Notes: generated by a model from the sequence alone, not told the origin. Counted from the stretch's first letter, positions 44,738 to 54,623 are shown. The stretch is DNA of 64,000 nt from Synechococcus sp. WH 5701 (GCF_000153045.1 NZ_CH724159.1:1289556-1353555); one strand, 5' to 3'. Numbers and translations: made by a program.

Positions 44738-46935
44738 CAGGGCTTCGCCGCGGGGGCGCCACGGCTCGGGGTGGCCTGACGCATGATGTCGCCCCAGAGA
44801 CCGGCGGCCAGGGCGCTGCTGCTGCGGGTGGGGCTGTTGTCGTCGTTGCCCAGCCAGATGCCCATCACCCAGTGACGACTGGGCTCGGAGCCGATGAACA
44901 GGAGATCCCTGGCCCCGTTGGTGGTACCGGTCTTGCCTCCTTCCTGTCCGCCGAGGTACGCCGCCCGGCCTGTGCCGGAGCGCACCACGGCCTGGAGCAG
45001 CCCCTGCATGCTGCGGGCCACCTCGGGCTTGAGCACGCTGCGGCCGGCCTGGATGGCCCGGTTCGGCTGATCGCCCTGGTTGCGCAGCTGGCGGCAGCGC
45101 TCGCTCTCGAGGCCCGCGCAGGTTTCGGCGTCAGTGAGGCGGCGGATGGTGCTGGGGGCATGCCAGACCCCGCCGTTGGCCACGGCGGCGTAGGCGGCGG
45201 TGAGCTCGATCAGCCGCACCTCGCTCTGGCCAAGAGTCAGGCCGGGCACCGGGCTGAGGCTGGAGCTGATGCCCAGATCCTGGGCCTGCTGCACCACCGC
45301 TTCCAGCCCCACCCGCCGAGCCAGGCGCAGGGCGGCGGTGTTGCTGCTGGCGGCGAAGGCCTGGCGCAGGCTGAGGCTGCCGCCGCAGCCACTGGAGAAG
45401 GACTGGCCGCGCCAGCTCAGGGGACTGCAGCTGATGGCGTCGCCGGGCTTGGCGCCCCGCTGCAGGGCCGCCAGATAGGTGAAGAGCTTGAAGGTGCTGC
45501 CGGGCTGCCGCAGGGCCTGGCTGGCCCGGTTGAACTGACTGGTGCGGTAGTCACGCCCGCCGGCAATGGCGATCACCCCACCGTTGCGGCTGTCCAGCAG
45601 CACCACGGCCCCCTCGCTCACCCCAAGCGCGGCGGAAGCGGCCAGGCGACGGCGCAGCTCCCGCTCCACCACCGCCTGCACCGGCGGATCAAGGTGGGTC
45701 TCCACCAGGAAATTCCCCTCAGCCGCCACATCCGCCCCCAGCAGCCGCTCCAGGTCAAGACGCACCTGGTCGGTGTAGTAGGGCGCAGGTCGCCGGCTGC
45801 CGCTGCGGCAGGCCTGGCTCCCCAGCTGAATGGGGCTGCGGCGGGAGCGGCGGGCCTGGTCGGCGCTGAGGCGGCCACTGTCGGCCATCTTCAGCAGCAC
45901 CACGTTCCGGGCCTCGAGGGCCGCCTGGGGATTGACGCAGGGATCATGGCCGTTGGGAGAGGGCAGCAGACCCACCAACAGGGCTGCCTCCTCCAGGCTG
46001 AGCTGGGCCGCCGGCTTGGCGAAGAAATGGCGGGCGGCGTCTTCGAAGCCCCAACCCACCCCCAGATACACCCGGTTCAGGTAGCTCAGCAGCAGGTCGC
46101 CCTTGCTGAAACGGGCCTCGAGTTGCAGGGCCACCATCAGCTCCCGCCACTTGCGGATCAGCGTTTCCCCCTGGCCCACCTGCTCTGGGTAGAGGCTGCG
46201 GGCCAGTTGCTGGGTCAGGGTGCTGCCCCCCTCCAGCACCCGGCCACCGAGCAGGTTGGTGGCCAGGGCCCGGGCGGTGCCGATCGGATCCACGCCGGGG
46301 TGCCACCAGAAGCGGCTGTCTTCACTGGCAAGGAGGGCATCCACCAGGGCCGGCGGGAAATCGGAGAGGGAATCGTTTTCGCGATGTTCGCTCGATTCGA
46401 CGGAACTGAGAGGCCGGTTCAAGCGGTCGTAGAGGGCGAGGGGACCTCGCACCGGCGCCAGGCTGCCCCTCACCGGGGTCCACAGGAAGGCCAGAGCCAG
46501 CAGCAGCAGCCCCCCCGAACCCACGCCCGCCAGAACCAGGGTGAGACCGCGGGCGAGCCGAAGTCCCCGGGGCATCGGCTTGCGCTCAAACACCAGCTCC
46601 GGCAACCCCGGCTGCTCGGGGGGGCCGAAGCGCACCACATCGCCATCCCGCAGCAGCAGCTCCCGGATCCGCTGGCCCCGCCAGAACAGCCCGTTGGTGG
46701 AGCCGCTGTCACGGATCAGCCACTGGTGGCCCACCGCTTCGAGTCGGGCGTGCTGCTTGCTGACAGCAGGGTGGTCGAGGCTCAGCTCCAGACCAGGATC
46801 TCGGCCAAGACGGACCAGGCGGCCGTGGAGCGCCATCCGGCGGGGGGGCTGGCCGCCGAGATGGATCTCGACCTGAGCGGCCGGCGGGCTCTCCAGCTCC
46901 ACCAAGCCCCTTTTCAAGCCCTCAACGGCGCTCAC
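44737..46935 (-). CDS. FHA-domain class A penicillin-binding protein
   Basis: A 732-residue bifunctional peptidoglycan synthase. An N-terminal FHA domain binds phosphothreonine peptides (VRLGRDPGLELSLDHPAVSK, then IRDSGSTNGLFWRGQRI). One membrane helix (LTLVLAGVGSGGLLLLALAF) follows, then GT51 glycosyltransferase (ASEDSRFWWHPGVDPIGTAR, EGGSTLTQQLARSLYPEQ), then transpeptidase with Ser in QPGSTFKLF, SSNTA and KTGTTNGARD. All catalytic motifs are intact. The cytoplasmic FHA domain suggests control by Ser/Thr kinases. It is coupled to the GTPase gene and overlaps lspA by 14 bases. Confidence 0.95.
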   Translation of the reverse strand: MSAVEGLKRGLVELESPPAAQVEIHLGGQPPRRMALHGRLVRLGRDPGLELSLDHPAVSKQHARLEAVGHQWLIRDSGSTNGLFWRGQRIRELLLRDGDVVRFGPPEQPGLPELVFERKPMPRGLRLARGLTLVLAGVGSGGLLLLALAFLWTPVRGSLAPVRGPLALYDRLNRPLSSVESSEHRENDSLSDFPPALVDALLASEDSRFWWHPGVDPIGTARALATNLLGGRVLEGGSTLTQQLARSLYPEQVGQGETLIRKWRELMVALQLEARFSKGDLLLSYLNRVYLGVGWGFEDAARHFFAKPAAQLSLEEAALLVGLLPSPNGHDPCVNPQAALEARNVVLLKMADSGRLSADQARRSRRSPIQLGSQACRSGSRRPAPYYTDQVRLDLERLLGADVAAEGNFLVETHLDPPVQAVVERELRRRLAASAALGVSEGAVVLLDSRNGGVIAIAGGRDYRTSQFNRASQALRQPGSTFKLFTYLAALQRGAKPGDAISCSPLSWRGQSFSSGCGGSLSLRQAFAASSNTAALRLARRVGLEAVVQQAQDLGISSSLSPVPGLTLGQSEVRLIELTAAYAAVANGGVWHAPSTIRRLTDAETCAGLESERCRQLRNQGDQPNRAIQAGRSVLKPEVARSMQGLLQAVVRSGTGRAAYLGGQEGGKTGTTNGARDLLFIGSEPSRHWVMGIWLGNDDNSPTRSSSALAAGLWGDIMRQATPSRGAPAAKP

Positions 46936-47401
46936 GGGGGCGTCCCTCCCAGAGGTCCAGGATCAGGCAGACCACCGCCACGTTGATCGCCACATCGGCG
47001 AGGTTGAACACCGGGAACTGGACGGGCACCAACTCAAGGAAATCGACCACGCCACCGATCCGCCAGCGGTCGAGGCCATTGCCCACGGCGCCCCCGAGCA
47101 AGGATCCGAGCCCCAGCCACTGCCAGCGCGGCAGAGAAGGATGGCGCTGGATCCACACCACCAGCAGCAGCGCCACCACCAGACTCACCACCCCCAGCCA
47201 GACGGTGTGACCGGTGAGCAGGCTGAAGGCGGCGCCGGTGTTGAACACCAGCCGCAGACGCAGGAGCCCCGGGATCAGCGGTTCCGCCAGGCCCGAAGGA
47301 AGAGCGGCCGTGGCCCACGCCTTGCTGAGCTGGTCGAGCACCACCACCAGCCCCGCCACGCTCCAGGCGAGGCGGCGACTGGAGCTCCCCGCCCCGCTCA
47401 T
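46922..47401 (-). CDS. lspA: Lipoprotein signal peptidase II
   Basis: A 159-residue aspartyl protease of the membrane that cuts the signal peptide of prolipoproteins after lipid attachment. Four helices; LDQLSKAWA, FNTGAAFSLL, GGAVGNGLDRWRIGGVVDFL (first catalytic Asp region) and FNLADVAINVAVVCLILD (second). ATG 47401 overlaps the bioY stop by four bases. The window's lipoprotein at 14204 would be a substrate. Confidence 0.95.
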   Translation of the reverse strand: MSGAGSSSRRLAWSVAGLVVVLDQLSKAWATAALPSGLAEPLIPGLLRLRLVFNTGAAFSLLTGHTVWLGVVSLVVALLLVVWIQRHPSLPRWQWLGLGSLLGGAVGNGLDRWRIGGVVDFLELVPVQFPVFNLADVAINVAVVCLILDLWEGRPRERR

Positions 47402-47973
47402 GGCTGCACCAGCAGGAGGCGGCGCAGGGGCCAGGCCAGCACCGCCACGCCGCAGCAAAGCAGCAGCTGGGGCAGCAACGGGCCGAGGCTGTAAGCGATC
47501 AGCAGATCGGGCAGACCATTGGCCCATCGGCCCGCCAGAGCTCCGAGCAGGAGGTTGGCGATGCCACTGAGCTGAATCACCACCAGCCCGAAGAAGGCAG
47601 CTCCCAGCAGGCGCAGCAGCTCACCCATCCCCTCCTGACGGGCCAGCCGTCCACTCACCCAGGCCGCCGGCACGAATCCAGCCAGATAGCCGAACCCGGG
47701 ATCCAGCAGGTAGGCCATGCCACCGCCGGAATGGAACACAGGCAGCACCAGCAGACCGAGGCTGAGGTAGGCGACCGCCGCCAGCAGGGCCGGCCTTGGC
47801 CCGCAGACCAGGGCCGTGAGCAACAGCGCCGGCACCTGGGCGGTGACGGGCAGGTCGAGAAGGCGCAGTCCGCCCCCCGCAAGGGGCAGGGGAACAGCGG
47901 CCTGGATCAGACCCCCCATGATGATCAGCAGCAGCCCGACAAGGGCGCCACTCCAGTTGGCTAAGGCCCGCAA
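47398..47973 (-). CDS. bioY: Biotin transporter BioY
   Basis: A 191-residue S-component of the ECF type that binds and imports biotin. Six helices; the signature is visible in LLDLPVTAQVPALLLTALVC and GLLVLPVFHSGGGMAYLLDP, then GFGYLAGFVPAAWVSGRLA. The start appears to be TTG 47973, as no in-frame ATG precedes the first helix. An ECF ATPase pair is not in the window. It diverges from sipA and is coupled to lspA. Confidence 0.92.
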   Translation of the reverse strand: MRALANWSGALVGLLLIIMGGLIQAAVPLPLAGGGLRLLDLPVTAQVPALLLTALVCGPRPALLAAVAYLSLGLLVLPVFHSGGGMAYLLDPGFGYLAGFVPAAWVSGRLARQEGMGELLRLLGAAFFGLVVIQLSGIANLLLGALAGRWANGLPDLLIAYSLGPLLPQLLLCCGVAVLAWPLRRLLLVQP

Positions 47974-48034
47974 ACGAAGGGTGATTGGCTGCCCCCATCC
48001 TGCTGTAGTGGATGCCAGCTGAACAGCTGTGGCG

Positions 48035-48376
48035 ATGAGCCCCCCCGATCAACCCTCCGATCACTCCGCCAAGGCCACGACTGACCCTCCGAACCATCCA
48101 CCAACGGATCAGCCTTCCAGTCCTGCCGGTGAGCCCGAAGCCGCGCCGTTCAACGTGGGCGACTGGGTGCGGATCACGGCCCGGATCACCTACCTCAAAA
48201 CCGCCGATCCGATGCCGATGCTGCGCCCCCCCGATCTGGTCGATGGCGATGAAGCCGGCCAGGTGATGGCCCTGCGGGCCATCAACCAACTGGCGGTGCG
48301 CTTCCGGCGCGGCACCTTCCTTCTGGATGTCGCTCAGCTCAGCGCCTGCACTCCCGAGGGGCGGCCGAAGGGGTGA
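48035..48376 (+). CDS. sipA: SipA/DUF3148, partner of the NblS sensor kinase
   Basis: A 113-residue protein whose C-terminal 75 residues match SipA (DUF3148): FNVGDWVRITARITYLKTAD, PMPMLRPPDLVDGDEAGQVM, then LAVRFRRGTFLLDVAQL, an SH3-like barrel. SipA binds the NblS histidine kinase, which controls light and nutrient stress genes and phycobilisome breakdown. The N-terminal 40 residues are a Pro/Ser-rich extension. ATG 48035 or GTG 48029 start; TAGTGG at 48005 is a possible -10. It overlaps the M16 gene by 43 bases antisense. Confidence 0.85.
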   Translation: MSPPDQPSDHSAKATTDPPNHPPTDQPSSPAGEPEAAPFNVGDWVRITARITYLKTADPMPMLRPPDLVDGDEAGQVMALRAINQLAVRFRRGTFLLDVAQLSACTPEGRPKG

Positions 48377-49656
48377 GCCCACCAGACCTTGCCGGCGGCC
48401 CGCAGGGCCTGGGGCGGTCCGCAGAGGCTCAGGCTCGGCCGGCTCAGCAGTTGGCGGGCCACCACATGAAGACTGTCGGGGTCGAGGCTGCCGGCCCGCT
48501 CCAGAGCCTCATCGGCGTAGGACCAGCCCAGGCCATGGCCCAGCACCATCGCCTGGCGATCGGCGATCTGGCCACAGGTCTGCCGGCCGGCGGCGGAAGC
48601 GCCGCGGAACTTGGCGATCGCCAGGGACAGTTCCTCCTCGCTCAGGGGCTGATCCAGCAGACGCTGCCACTCGGCAAGCAGCTCGGTGGTGGCCTCAGCG
48701 GCCCGCTCCGCGGAACTGGAGAGGTGGAACACGAACGGGGCGGCACCGCAACGGGCCGGGGCATGGACACCCACGTCGTAGGCCAGACCGTGATCTTCCC
48801 GCAGGGCCACGAACAACCGGCTCGACATGCCCACCCCCAGGTGGCACTGCAGCAGCCGCAGGGCCAGGGAGCGGGGATCGGCCAGGGGCACCGTGGCGGC
48901 CCCGAGCATCAGCACCAGCTGCTCGGTGTCCTGCTCCTCCAGCACCAGGCCAGCCTCGTTCACCGCCTCCTGTCCGCTCAGCAGCGACGGTGATCGGCTG
49001 CTCCAGGCCTGACTGCCGAGGGGCTGCAGCAACTCCTCCAGGTCATGGGGTGGCCGGCCCACCAGCACCAGGGCTGCCCCCTGGCTCCCCAGGGCCGCGG
49101 CGGCATCGAGCAGCTGGGGACGATCAAGACCGGCCAGCTCCGCCTCCACGCCCAGGGGGTCGTGGCCGTAGGGGCCCTCGCCGTAAAGGTGCGAACGCAA
49201 CTGGTCATGGGCCTGCTGGAAGGGGTCTTCGCGCAAGCGGCCGAGGGTCTGCAGGTTGAGCTGCCGCTCCAGACTGATCTGATCGGGATCGAGCCAGGGG
49301 CGCTGCACCATGACCCCCAGCAGGGGCAGCAGAGCCGGGGCATCGTCGCTGGCGCACTTCAGACTGATCACCAGGGCGTCTTCGCTGGCTTCGCAGCGCA
49401 GTTCATCGCCGAGGCCCTCCACCAGATCAGCCAGCTGGTCGCCACTGAGATCACCGCAGCCTCGGCTGAGCAGGCCCGCCATCAGCTGGGCCCGGCCTCG
49501 CTGGCCAGGGGGATCGGCTGCACTGCCGCCACGGATCCAGAGCCTGGCGGAGAGAATTGCCGGCCCCTCGCGGCGCAGCACCGACGCCGGGCAGCCGCCA
49601 GGCAGCTCGAAGCGCTCGGGCTGGGGCAGAAGAGGAAGGGGTGTGGAGCGGCTCAT
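48334..49656 (-). CDS. M16 peptidase-like subunit, inactive
   Basis: A 440-residue protein with the two-domain M16 fold but no zinc motif: where active members have HFLEH, this reads GRAQLMAGLLSRG. The C-terminal R/Y-type motif region is present (GMSSRLFVALREDHGLAYDV), which completes the active site of a partner. So it should pair with the upstream active subunit, as in mitochondrial processing peptidase. Its ATG overlaps that gene's stop by four bases. Confidence 0.9.
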   Translation of the reverse strand: MSRSTPLPLLPQPERFELPGGCPASVLRREGPAILSARLWIRGGSAADPPGQRGRAQLMAGLLSRGCGDLSGDQLADLVEGLGDELRCEASEDALVISLKCASDDAPALLPLLGVMVQRPWLDPDQISLERQLNLQTLGRLREDPFQQAHDQLRSHLYGEGPYGHDPLGVEAELAGLDRPQLLDAAAALGSQGAALVLVGRPPHDLEELLQPLGSQAWSSRSPSLLSGQEAVNEAGLVLEEQDTEQLVLMLGAATVPLADPRSLALRLLQCHLGVGMSSRLFVALREDHGLAYDVGVHAPARCGAAPFVFHLSSSAERAAEATTELLAEWQRLLDQPLSEEELSLAIAKFRGASAAGRQTCGQIADRQAMVLGHGLGWSYADEALERAGSLDPDSLHVVARQLLSRPSLSLCGPPQALRAAGKVWWAHPFGRPSGVQALS

Positions 49657-50930
49657 GCGGGCAGGGCCAGCAGGCGGCAGGCCCGCTCGGGCGCCAGCAG
49701 CGGCAGCAGCTCAGCGCCGAGGCGCTCAACGCTCCAGCGCTCCAGCAGCTCAAGGGGATGGCGCAGTGGTCGCAAGCGCCCCCAGAGGCACTGGTGACCG
49801 ATCAGCCCCGCCACTGACGACGCCGACTCCAAGCCAAAGCGGTAGCCGTTCGCCACAAGCCGCCGGGCGCGCTCCAGCTCACTCTCCGGGGGAAGGGTGC
49901 AACAGATCTGCTGCCAGACCACGGCGATCTGCTCCTCGACCGCCGCCACCTGTTCCGGGGCACAGACCGCTTCGAGCAGGGCCAGGCTGCCGGCTTCCAG
50001 CACATTCAGATCCAGATCGATGCTCTCCACCAGGCGCAGCTCTTCGCGCAGCCGCTGCACCAGGCGACTGCGGCGCCCTTCGGCCAGAAGGCTGGTGAGC
50101 AGATCGGCGCCGGCCACCGCCTCCAGATCGTCAGCGGCGGGAAGCTGCCAGGCCATCAGCAGGCGGGCCGCCTCAAGCCGGGGCAGCCGCAGCTCATGGA
50201 CCCCAGGGCGCAGCTCCAGGGTTGGGCCTGGCGGATCTGCCGAGGCCAGAGGCTCAAGGCTGGCCAGGGCACTGGCCTCCAGCAGGGACTCGATCGGCAA
50301 CTGATCAAGGGCACCGGCCAGGGCCAGACTGCAGCGCCGGGGCCGGTAGGCGCCGCTGTGGAAGGAGGCCATCCCCTCGGGGGTCTGGGCCTTGAGCGCC
50401 CCGCGGTTTCCCAGGATCGGCCGGCCATAGGGGTGCTGGGGACAGGCCAGGTGGAGCAGGCTCTGGAAAGCCACTTCCTCGGGCTGATCTTCACTCTGGG
50501 CGAGCTCCTCGAGCACCACCTGGCGCTCCATCCGGAAATCCCCGGGATCGAGCCGTGGCTTGAGCACCAGATCCAGCAGCAGTTCCAGGGCTTCAGCCAC
50601 CGCCTCCGCAGGCACGAGCACGTGGTAGTGCACGTCGTCGAAGCCTGTGGCCGCATTGCTGCTGCCGCCCAGCGACTCGATGCGGTGATCGAATTGCCCC
50701 GCCTCCAGGTGCTCGCTGCCCTTGAAGACCATGTGCTCCAGGAAGTGAGCCATCCCCTCCTGTCCGGGGCCCTCACCAGCGCTGCCTGCCTGGCACCAGA
50801 AGTCAATACAGACCAGGGGAGCCTGCTCCTGCTTCAGGCTCACCACATCCACCCCATTGGCGAGGCGGAGCAGGCATGGATCCTCGAAGCTGTCGGCAGC
50901 CTCGAGCGGGGGTCGGGAGGGGAGGGGCAA
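49653..50930 (-). CDS. M16 family zinc peptidase, active subunit
   Basis: A 425-residue metallopeptidase with the inverted zinc motif HFLEH in [20 protein letters not shown], and the distal Glu in the helix near [10 protein letters not shown]-type region ([18 protein letters not shown]). Substrates are unstructured peptides; related cyanobacterial and plastid enzymes degrade transit or signal peptides. It diverges from pcyA with 55 bases between starts. Confidence 0.94.
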   Translation of the reverse strand: MPLPSRPPLEAADSFEDPCLLRLANGVDVVSLKQEQAPLVCIDFWCQAGSAGEGPGQEGMAHFLEHMVFKGSEHLEAGQFDHRIESLGGSSNAATGFDDVHYHVLVPAEAVAEALELLLDLVLKPRLDPGDFRMERQVVLEELAQSEDQPEEVAFQSLLHLACPQHPYGRPILGNRGALKAQTPEGMASFHSGAYRPRRCSLALAGALDQLPIESLLEASALASLEPLASADPPGPTLELRPGVHELRLPRLEAARLLMAWQLPAADDLEAVAGADLLTSLLAEGRRSRLVQRLREELRLVESIDLDLNVLEAGSLALLEAVCAPEQVAAVEEQIAVVWQQICCTLPPESELERARRLVANGYRFGLESASSVAGLIGHQCLWGRLRPLRHPLELLERWSVERLGAELLPLLAPERACRLLALPA

Positions 50931-50985
50931 CGGCTGGGCCGAAAGGGCGTGGCAGGATCAACATTCTGCTGGCCGAGGCTGCCCC

Positions 50986-51750
50986 GTGACCTCCACCGTC
51001 CCTGCCCCGAGCCCCGATCAGCGCCCCGCCTCCTCCGGTCTGCACCCCCTGGTGGATGCCCTGGCCGAAACGATCCGCAGAAGCTGGAGCACGCTGCCGG
51101 ATCTGGCTCCCCTGGCCATCGAGGCCGATCTCGAGGCGATCAGCGGCAGCCTCGACGGCGAAAAGCTGTTCATCCGCAATGAGCTGCGCCGCTGCCGTGG
51201 CCTGCGCAAACTGCACCTGGAAACCGCACGGCTGGGAGCAGGTCTGCAGATCCTGCACTGCGTGTTCTTCCCGGATCCCCGCTACGACCTGCCCATCTTC
51301 GGCGCAGACATCGTGGCCGGACCGGCCGGGGTCTCTGCCGCCATCGCCGATCTCTCCCCAACGGGCGGTGAGCTGGCGGCCGGGATCGCCGCCGACCTGG
51401 CCGCCCTGCCGCGCCGCCCTTACAGCCAGCCGCGGGAGCTGCCGGCCTGGGGCACGATCTTTTCCCCCTTCGTGCGCTTCGTGCGGCCGATGAGCGAACA
51501 GGAGGACGGCTGGTTCCTCGAGGAGGTGGCGGCACTGCTGGCCGTGATGGGCAAGGCCGTGGCCAGCACGCCGGAGCAGGCCAGCGATGACCCCGCTACG
51601 GTTTCGAGATATCACGGCCAGCTCTCGTATTGCCAGCAGCAGAAACGGAACGACAAGACCCGTCGCGTGCTGGAGAAGGCGTTCAACCCGAGCTGGGCGG
51701 ATCGCTACATCGAGCAACTCCTGTTCGACGATCCTCTGCCGCCGGCATGA
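50986..51750 (+). CDS. pcyA: Phycocyanobilin:ferredoxin oxidoreductase
   Basis: PcyA reduces biliverdin to phycocyanobilin in two steps with ferredoxin, giving the chromophore of phycobilisomes and phytochromes. The 254 residues show [20 protein letters not shown] with the active Glu and His, [16 protein letters not shown] with the proton-relay Asp, and [10 protein letters not shown]. Start is GTG 50986. Its TGA overlaps the ATG of the devB-like gene by four bases, so this pigment enzyme is translated together with an exporter. It fits with apcF nearby. Confidence 0.95.
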   Translation: MTSTVPAPSPDQRPASSGLHPLVDALAETIRRSWSTLPDLAPLAIEADLEAISGSLDGEKLFIRNELRRCRGLRKLHLETARLGAGLQILHCVFFPDPRYDLPIFGADIVAGPAGVSAAIADLSPTGGELAAGIAADLAALPRRPYSQPRELPAWGTIFSPFVRFVRPMSEQEDGWFLEEVAALLAVMGKAVASTPEQASDDPATVSRYHGQLSYCQQQKRNDKTRRVLEKAFNPSWADRYIEQLLFDDPLPPA

Positions 51751-52661
51751 GCCGACTGACCCTGCGTCCGTGGCTGATCGGCGCCGCTGCCCTGGTGCTG
51801 GTGGCCGGGGCAGCGATTTTGATCAGCCGCAGCCAGCAGAGCACCAGTTCCGAGGCCGCGCCCCAGACCACCGCCCAGCCCAGGACGCTGGAGGCGGTAT
51901 CGGCCCTGGGACGGCTTGAGCCCGCCGGCGACATTCGCAAGCTGGCCGCACCGATCACCGGCATCGGCGGCAGTCCTCGCATCACCAAGCTGCTGGTGGA
52001 GGAAGGCCAACGGGTGCAGGAGGGCCAGTTGCTGGCCACCTTCGACACCGGCCCGCCCCTTCAGGCCCAGCGGCGGCTGCTTCAGAGCCGCATCGCCAAC
52101 CTCAGCGACCAGGTGACCCTTCTGGGACGGGAGATCTCCCGCTACCGCCAGCTGGCCAAGGCGGGTGCCACCCCGGCCGCTGACCTCGAGAGCCGCGAAC
52201 TCACCCTGGTGGAACTCAAGGGCAATCTGCGCGAAGCCCAGGACGAACTGGTCAAGACCGAGGCCGATCTGGTCAACACGGAGCTGCGTGCCCCGTTCAG
52301 CGGCACCGTGCTGAAGCTGCGCTCCAGGGTTGGCGAGCGTCCCGGTGATGACGGCATTCTCGAACTGGGCGCCAGCGACCAGATGGAAGTGCTTGCCGAG
52401 GTCTACGAGAGCGACATCAACCGCCTGCAACTGGGCCAGCGGGCCACCATCACCAGCGAGAACGGAGGCTTCAGCGGCACCCTCAATGGCCGGGTGATCC
52501 GGATCAGCCCCCAGGTTCGCCAGCGGGATGTGCTCTCCACCGACCCCACCGGCGATGCCGATGCCCGCATTGTTGAAGTGCGGCTCGCCCTCGAGCCGGA
52601 CGACATCGCCAAGGTCCGGAACCGCGCCGGTCTGAAAACCGTGATCCGCTTCCAGCCATGA
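51747..52661 (+). CDS. devB: DevB-type membrane fusion protein
   Basis: A 304-residue HlyD-family adaptor with one N-terminal helix ([20 protein letters not shown]), biotinyl-lipoyl-like halves ([18 protein letters not shown] and [20 protein letters not shown]), a coiled coil ([20 protein letters not shown] onward) and a beta barrel. In Anabaena, DevBCA exports heterocyst glycolipids; unicellular relatives carry similar sets of other function. It is coupled to pcyA and to devC by four-base overlaps on each side. Confidence 0.9.
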   Translation: MSRLTLRPWLIGAAALVLVAGAAILISRSQQSTSSEAAPQTTAQPRTLEAVSALGRLEPAGDIRKLAAPITGIGGSPRITKLLVEEGQRVQEGQLLATFDTGPPLQAQRRLLQSRIANLSDQVTLLGREISRYRQLAKAGATPAADLESRELTLVELKGNLREAQDELVKTEADLVNTELRAPFSGTVLKLRSRVGERPGDDGILELGASDQMEVLAEVYESDINRLQLGQRATITSENGGFSGTLNGRVIRISPQVRQRDVLSTDPTGDADARIVEVRLALEPDDIAKVRNRAGLKTVIRFQP

Positions 52662-53845
52662 GCGCTCTGCCCAGGCTGGCGGCGCTCTGGAGTCGGCGCC
52701 GGATTCCCCTGGCCTGGCTGCTGCTCACCCGGCAACCGGCCCGGCTGGCGGTGGCCCTGGCGGGCATCAGCTTCGCCGGGATTCTGATGTTCATGCAGTT
52801 CGGCTTCCGCGACGGCCTGTTCGACGCCAGCGTCACGGTGCACAAGCTGTTCGACACCGATCTGGTGCTGCTCAGCCCCCGCTCCAGCAGTTCGGTGAGC
52901 ATGGCCGGCTTTCCCCGCCGGCGGCTGGTGCAGACCCTCGCCGATCCCGACGTGGCCGGCATCACGCCGGTGCACTGGAACCTGGTGATCTGGCGCAATC
53001 CCAAGGACCTCAGCACCCGCTCGATCCTGGCCCTCGGGTTTGAGCCGAGGGATCCCCTGTTCACCGATCCTGGCCTGGCGCCCAAGGCCAAGGTGCTCAA
53101 CCAGCGGGGCCGGGTGCTCTTCGATGAACTCTCCAGGCCCGAGTTCGGTCCGGTGGCGGAGTGGTTCCGGGAGGGCCGCACCGTGGAGAGCGAGATCGGC
53201 GGCAAGCGGGTACGCGTCGGCGGCCTGGTGGCCCTCGGTGTGTCGTTCGGGGCCGACGGCAACATCCTCACCAGCAGCGAGACCTATCTGCAGCTGCTGC
53301 CCAACACGCCCCCCGGCAGCATCGAAGTGGGCCTGATCCGCCTGCGGCCAGGGGCGGATCCAGCAGAGGTGAAGCAGCGCCTCGAGGCCTCCCTGCCAAA
53401 AGACGTGAACGTGTTCACGAAGCAGGGCTTCATGGACTTCGAGAAGGACTACTGGCGCAGCAGCACGGCCATCGGCTTCATCTTCACCCTCGGTGCCGCC
53501 ATGGGCTTCATCGTGGGGTGCGTGATCGTGTATCAGATCCTCTACAGCGATGTGAGTGATCACCTGCCGGAGTACGCCACGTTGATGGCGATGGGGTATC
53601 CCCTCTCCACCCTGCTGGGGGTGGTGGCCCGGGAGGGTCTGCTGCTGGCTCTGCTCGGCTATCTGCCGGCCTATGCCGCCGGCCAGGGTCTCTACTCGCT
53701 GGTGCGATCAGCCACCCGCTTGCCGGTCTACATGGACACCCCCAGGGCCGTGCTGGTGTTCAGCCTGATCCTGGTGATGTGCATGGGCTCGGCTGGGATG
53801 GCCATGCGCCGCCTGGGGGATGCCGACCCCGCCGAGATCTTCTGA
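52658..53845 (+). CDS. devC: DevC-type ABC exporter permease
   Basis: A 395-residue FtsX-like permease. The DevC pattern is clear: IPLAWLLLTRQPARLAVALA then GISFAGILMFMQFGFRDGLF, and the periplasmic start of VLLSPRSSSSVSMAGFPRRR. C-terminal helices include IGFIFTLGAAMGFIVGCVIV and VVAREGLLLALLGYLPAY. Works with DevB and DevA; the outer membrane channel would be TolC-like and is not in the window. Confidence 0.93.
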   Translation: MSALPRLAALWSRRRIPLAWLLLTRQPARLAVALAGISFAGILMFMQFGFRDGLFDASVTVHKLFDTDLVLLSPRSSSSVSMAGFPRRRLVQTLADPDVAGITPVHWNLVIWRNPKDLSTRSILALGFEPRDPLFTDPGLAPKAKVLNQRGRVLFDELSRPEFGPVAEWFREGRTVESEIGGKRVRVGGLVALGVSFGADGNILTSSETYLQLLPNTPPGSIEVGLIRLRPGADPAEVKQRLEASLPKDVNVFTKQGFMDFEKDYWRSSTAIGFIFTLGAAMGFIVGCVIVYQILYSDVSDHLPEYATLMAMGYPLSTLLGVVAREGLLLALLGYLPAYAAGQGLYSLVRSATRLPVYMDTPRAVLVFSLILVMCMGSAGMAMRRLGDADPAEIF

Positions 53846-53867
53846 CCGCCACCTCAGCCGTGCCGCC

Positions 53868-54623
53868 ATGACCGCCTCCCCCTCATTCCTTCCCGCCCGT
53901 ACCTCCCCAGGAGGATCTCCGCCACCGATGGTTGAGGTGGACGGCCTCTGCCACTGGTATGGCGTCGGCGAGATGCGCCGCCAGGTGCTTCAGCAGGTGA
54001 GCCTGACGATCCAGCCCGGGGAGGTGGTGCTGCTGACCGGACCTTCAGGCTGTGGCAAGACCACCCTGCTCACCCTGGTGGGAGCCCTGCGCCAGGTGCA
54101 GCAGGGCCATGTGCGGGTGCTGGGCCAGGACCTGAACGGGTCCAGCAGGAGACAGCGCCAGCAACTGCGGCGACACATCGGCATGATTTTTCAGGGGCAC
54201 AACCTGCTGCGCTGCCTCAGCGCCGAGCAGAACGTCCAGATGGGCTCCGACCTCCTGCCGCACCTCGGCTACCGAGCCAGGCGCGATCAGGCACGCGAGT
54301 GGCTGCGGGCCGTGGGCCTCGGCGACCAACTCGACAAACTGCCTCACGGGCTCTCAGGAGGCCAGAAGCAACGGGTGGCGATCGCCCGGGCCCTGGCGGC
54401 CCACCCCCGCCTGCTGCTGGCCGATGAACCCACCGCAGCCCTCGACAAACAGAGCGGCCGCGAGGTGGTGGATCTGCTCAAACGCCTCGCCCGGGAGCAG
54501 CATTGCGCCGTGCTGATGGTCACCCATGACCCCCGTATCCTGGATGTGGCCGACCGGCTGGTGCAGATGGAGGACGGCCGCCTGATCGCCGCCCGGGTGC
54601 CTGAGCCGGAACCGGCTGTCTGA
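53868..54623 (+). CDS. devA: DevA-type ABC exporter ATPase
   Basis: A 251-residue ATPase of the LolD/MacB-like group: Walker A TGPSGCGKTTLLTLVGAL, Q-loop IGMIFQGHNLLRCLS, signature LSGGQKQRVAIARALA, Walker B LLLADEPTAALD and switch His in VLMVTHDPRI. It has a Pro-rich N-terminal extension of about 20 residues. It is 22 bases behind devC and completes the pcyA-devBCA unit. Substrate not deduced. Confidence 0.94.
   Translation: MTASPSFLPARTSPGGSPPPMVEVDGLCHWYGVGEMRRQVLQQVSLTIQPGEVVLLTGPSGCGKTTLLTLVGALRQVQQGHVRVLGQDLNGSSRRQRQQLRRHIGMIFQGHNLLRCLSAEQNVQMGSDLLPHLGYRARRDQAREWLRAVGLGDQLDKLPHGLSGGQKQRVAIARALAAHPRLLLADEPTAALDKQSGREVVDLLKRLAREQHCAVLMVTHDPRILDVADRLVQMEDGRLIAARVPEPEPAV

Noticed and set aside
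44872-46986. A 704-codon plus-strand open frame across the penicillin-binding protein gene
   Set aside because: It is the complement of a gene with all FHA, GT51 and transpeptidase motifs intact; the antisense product has no domain.
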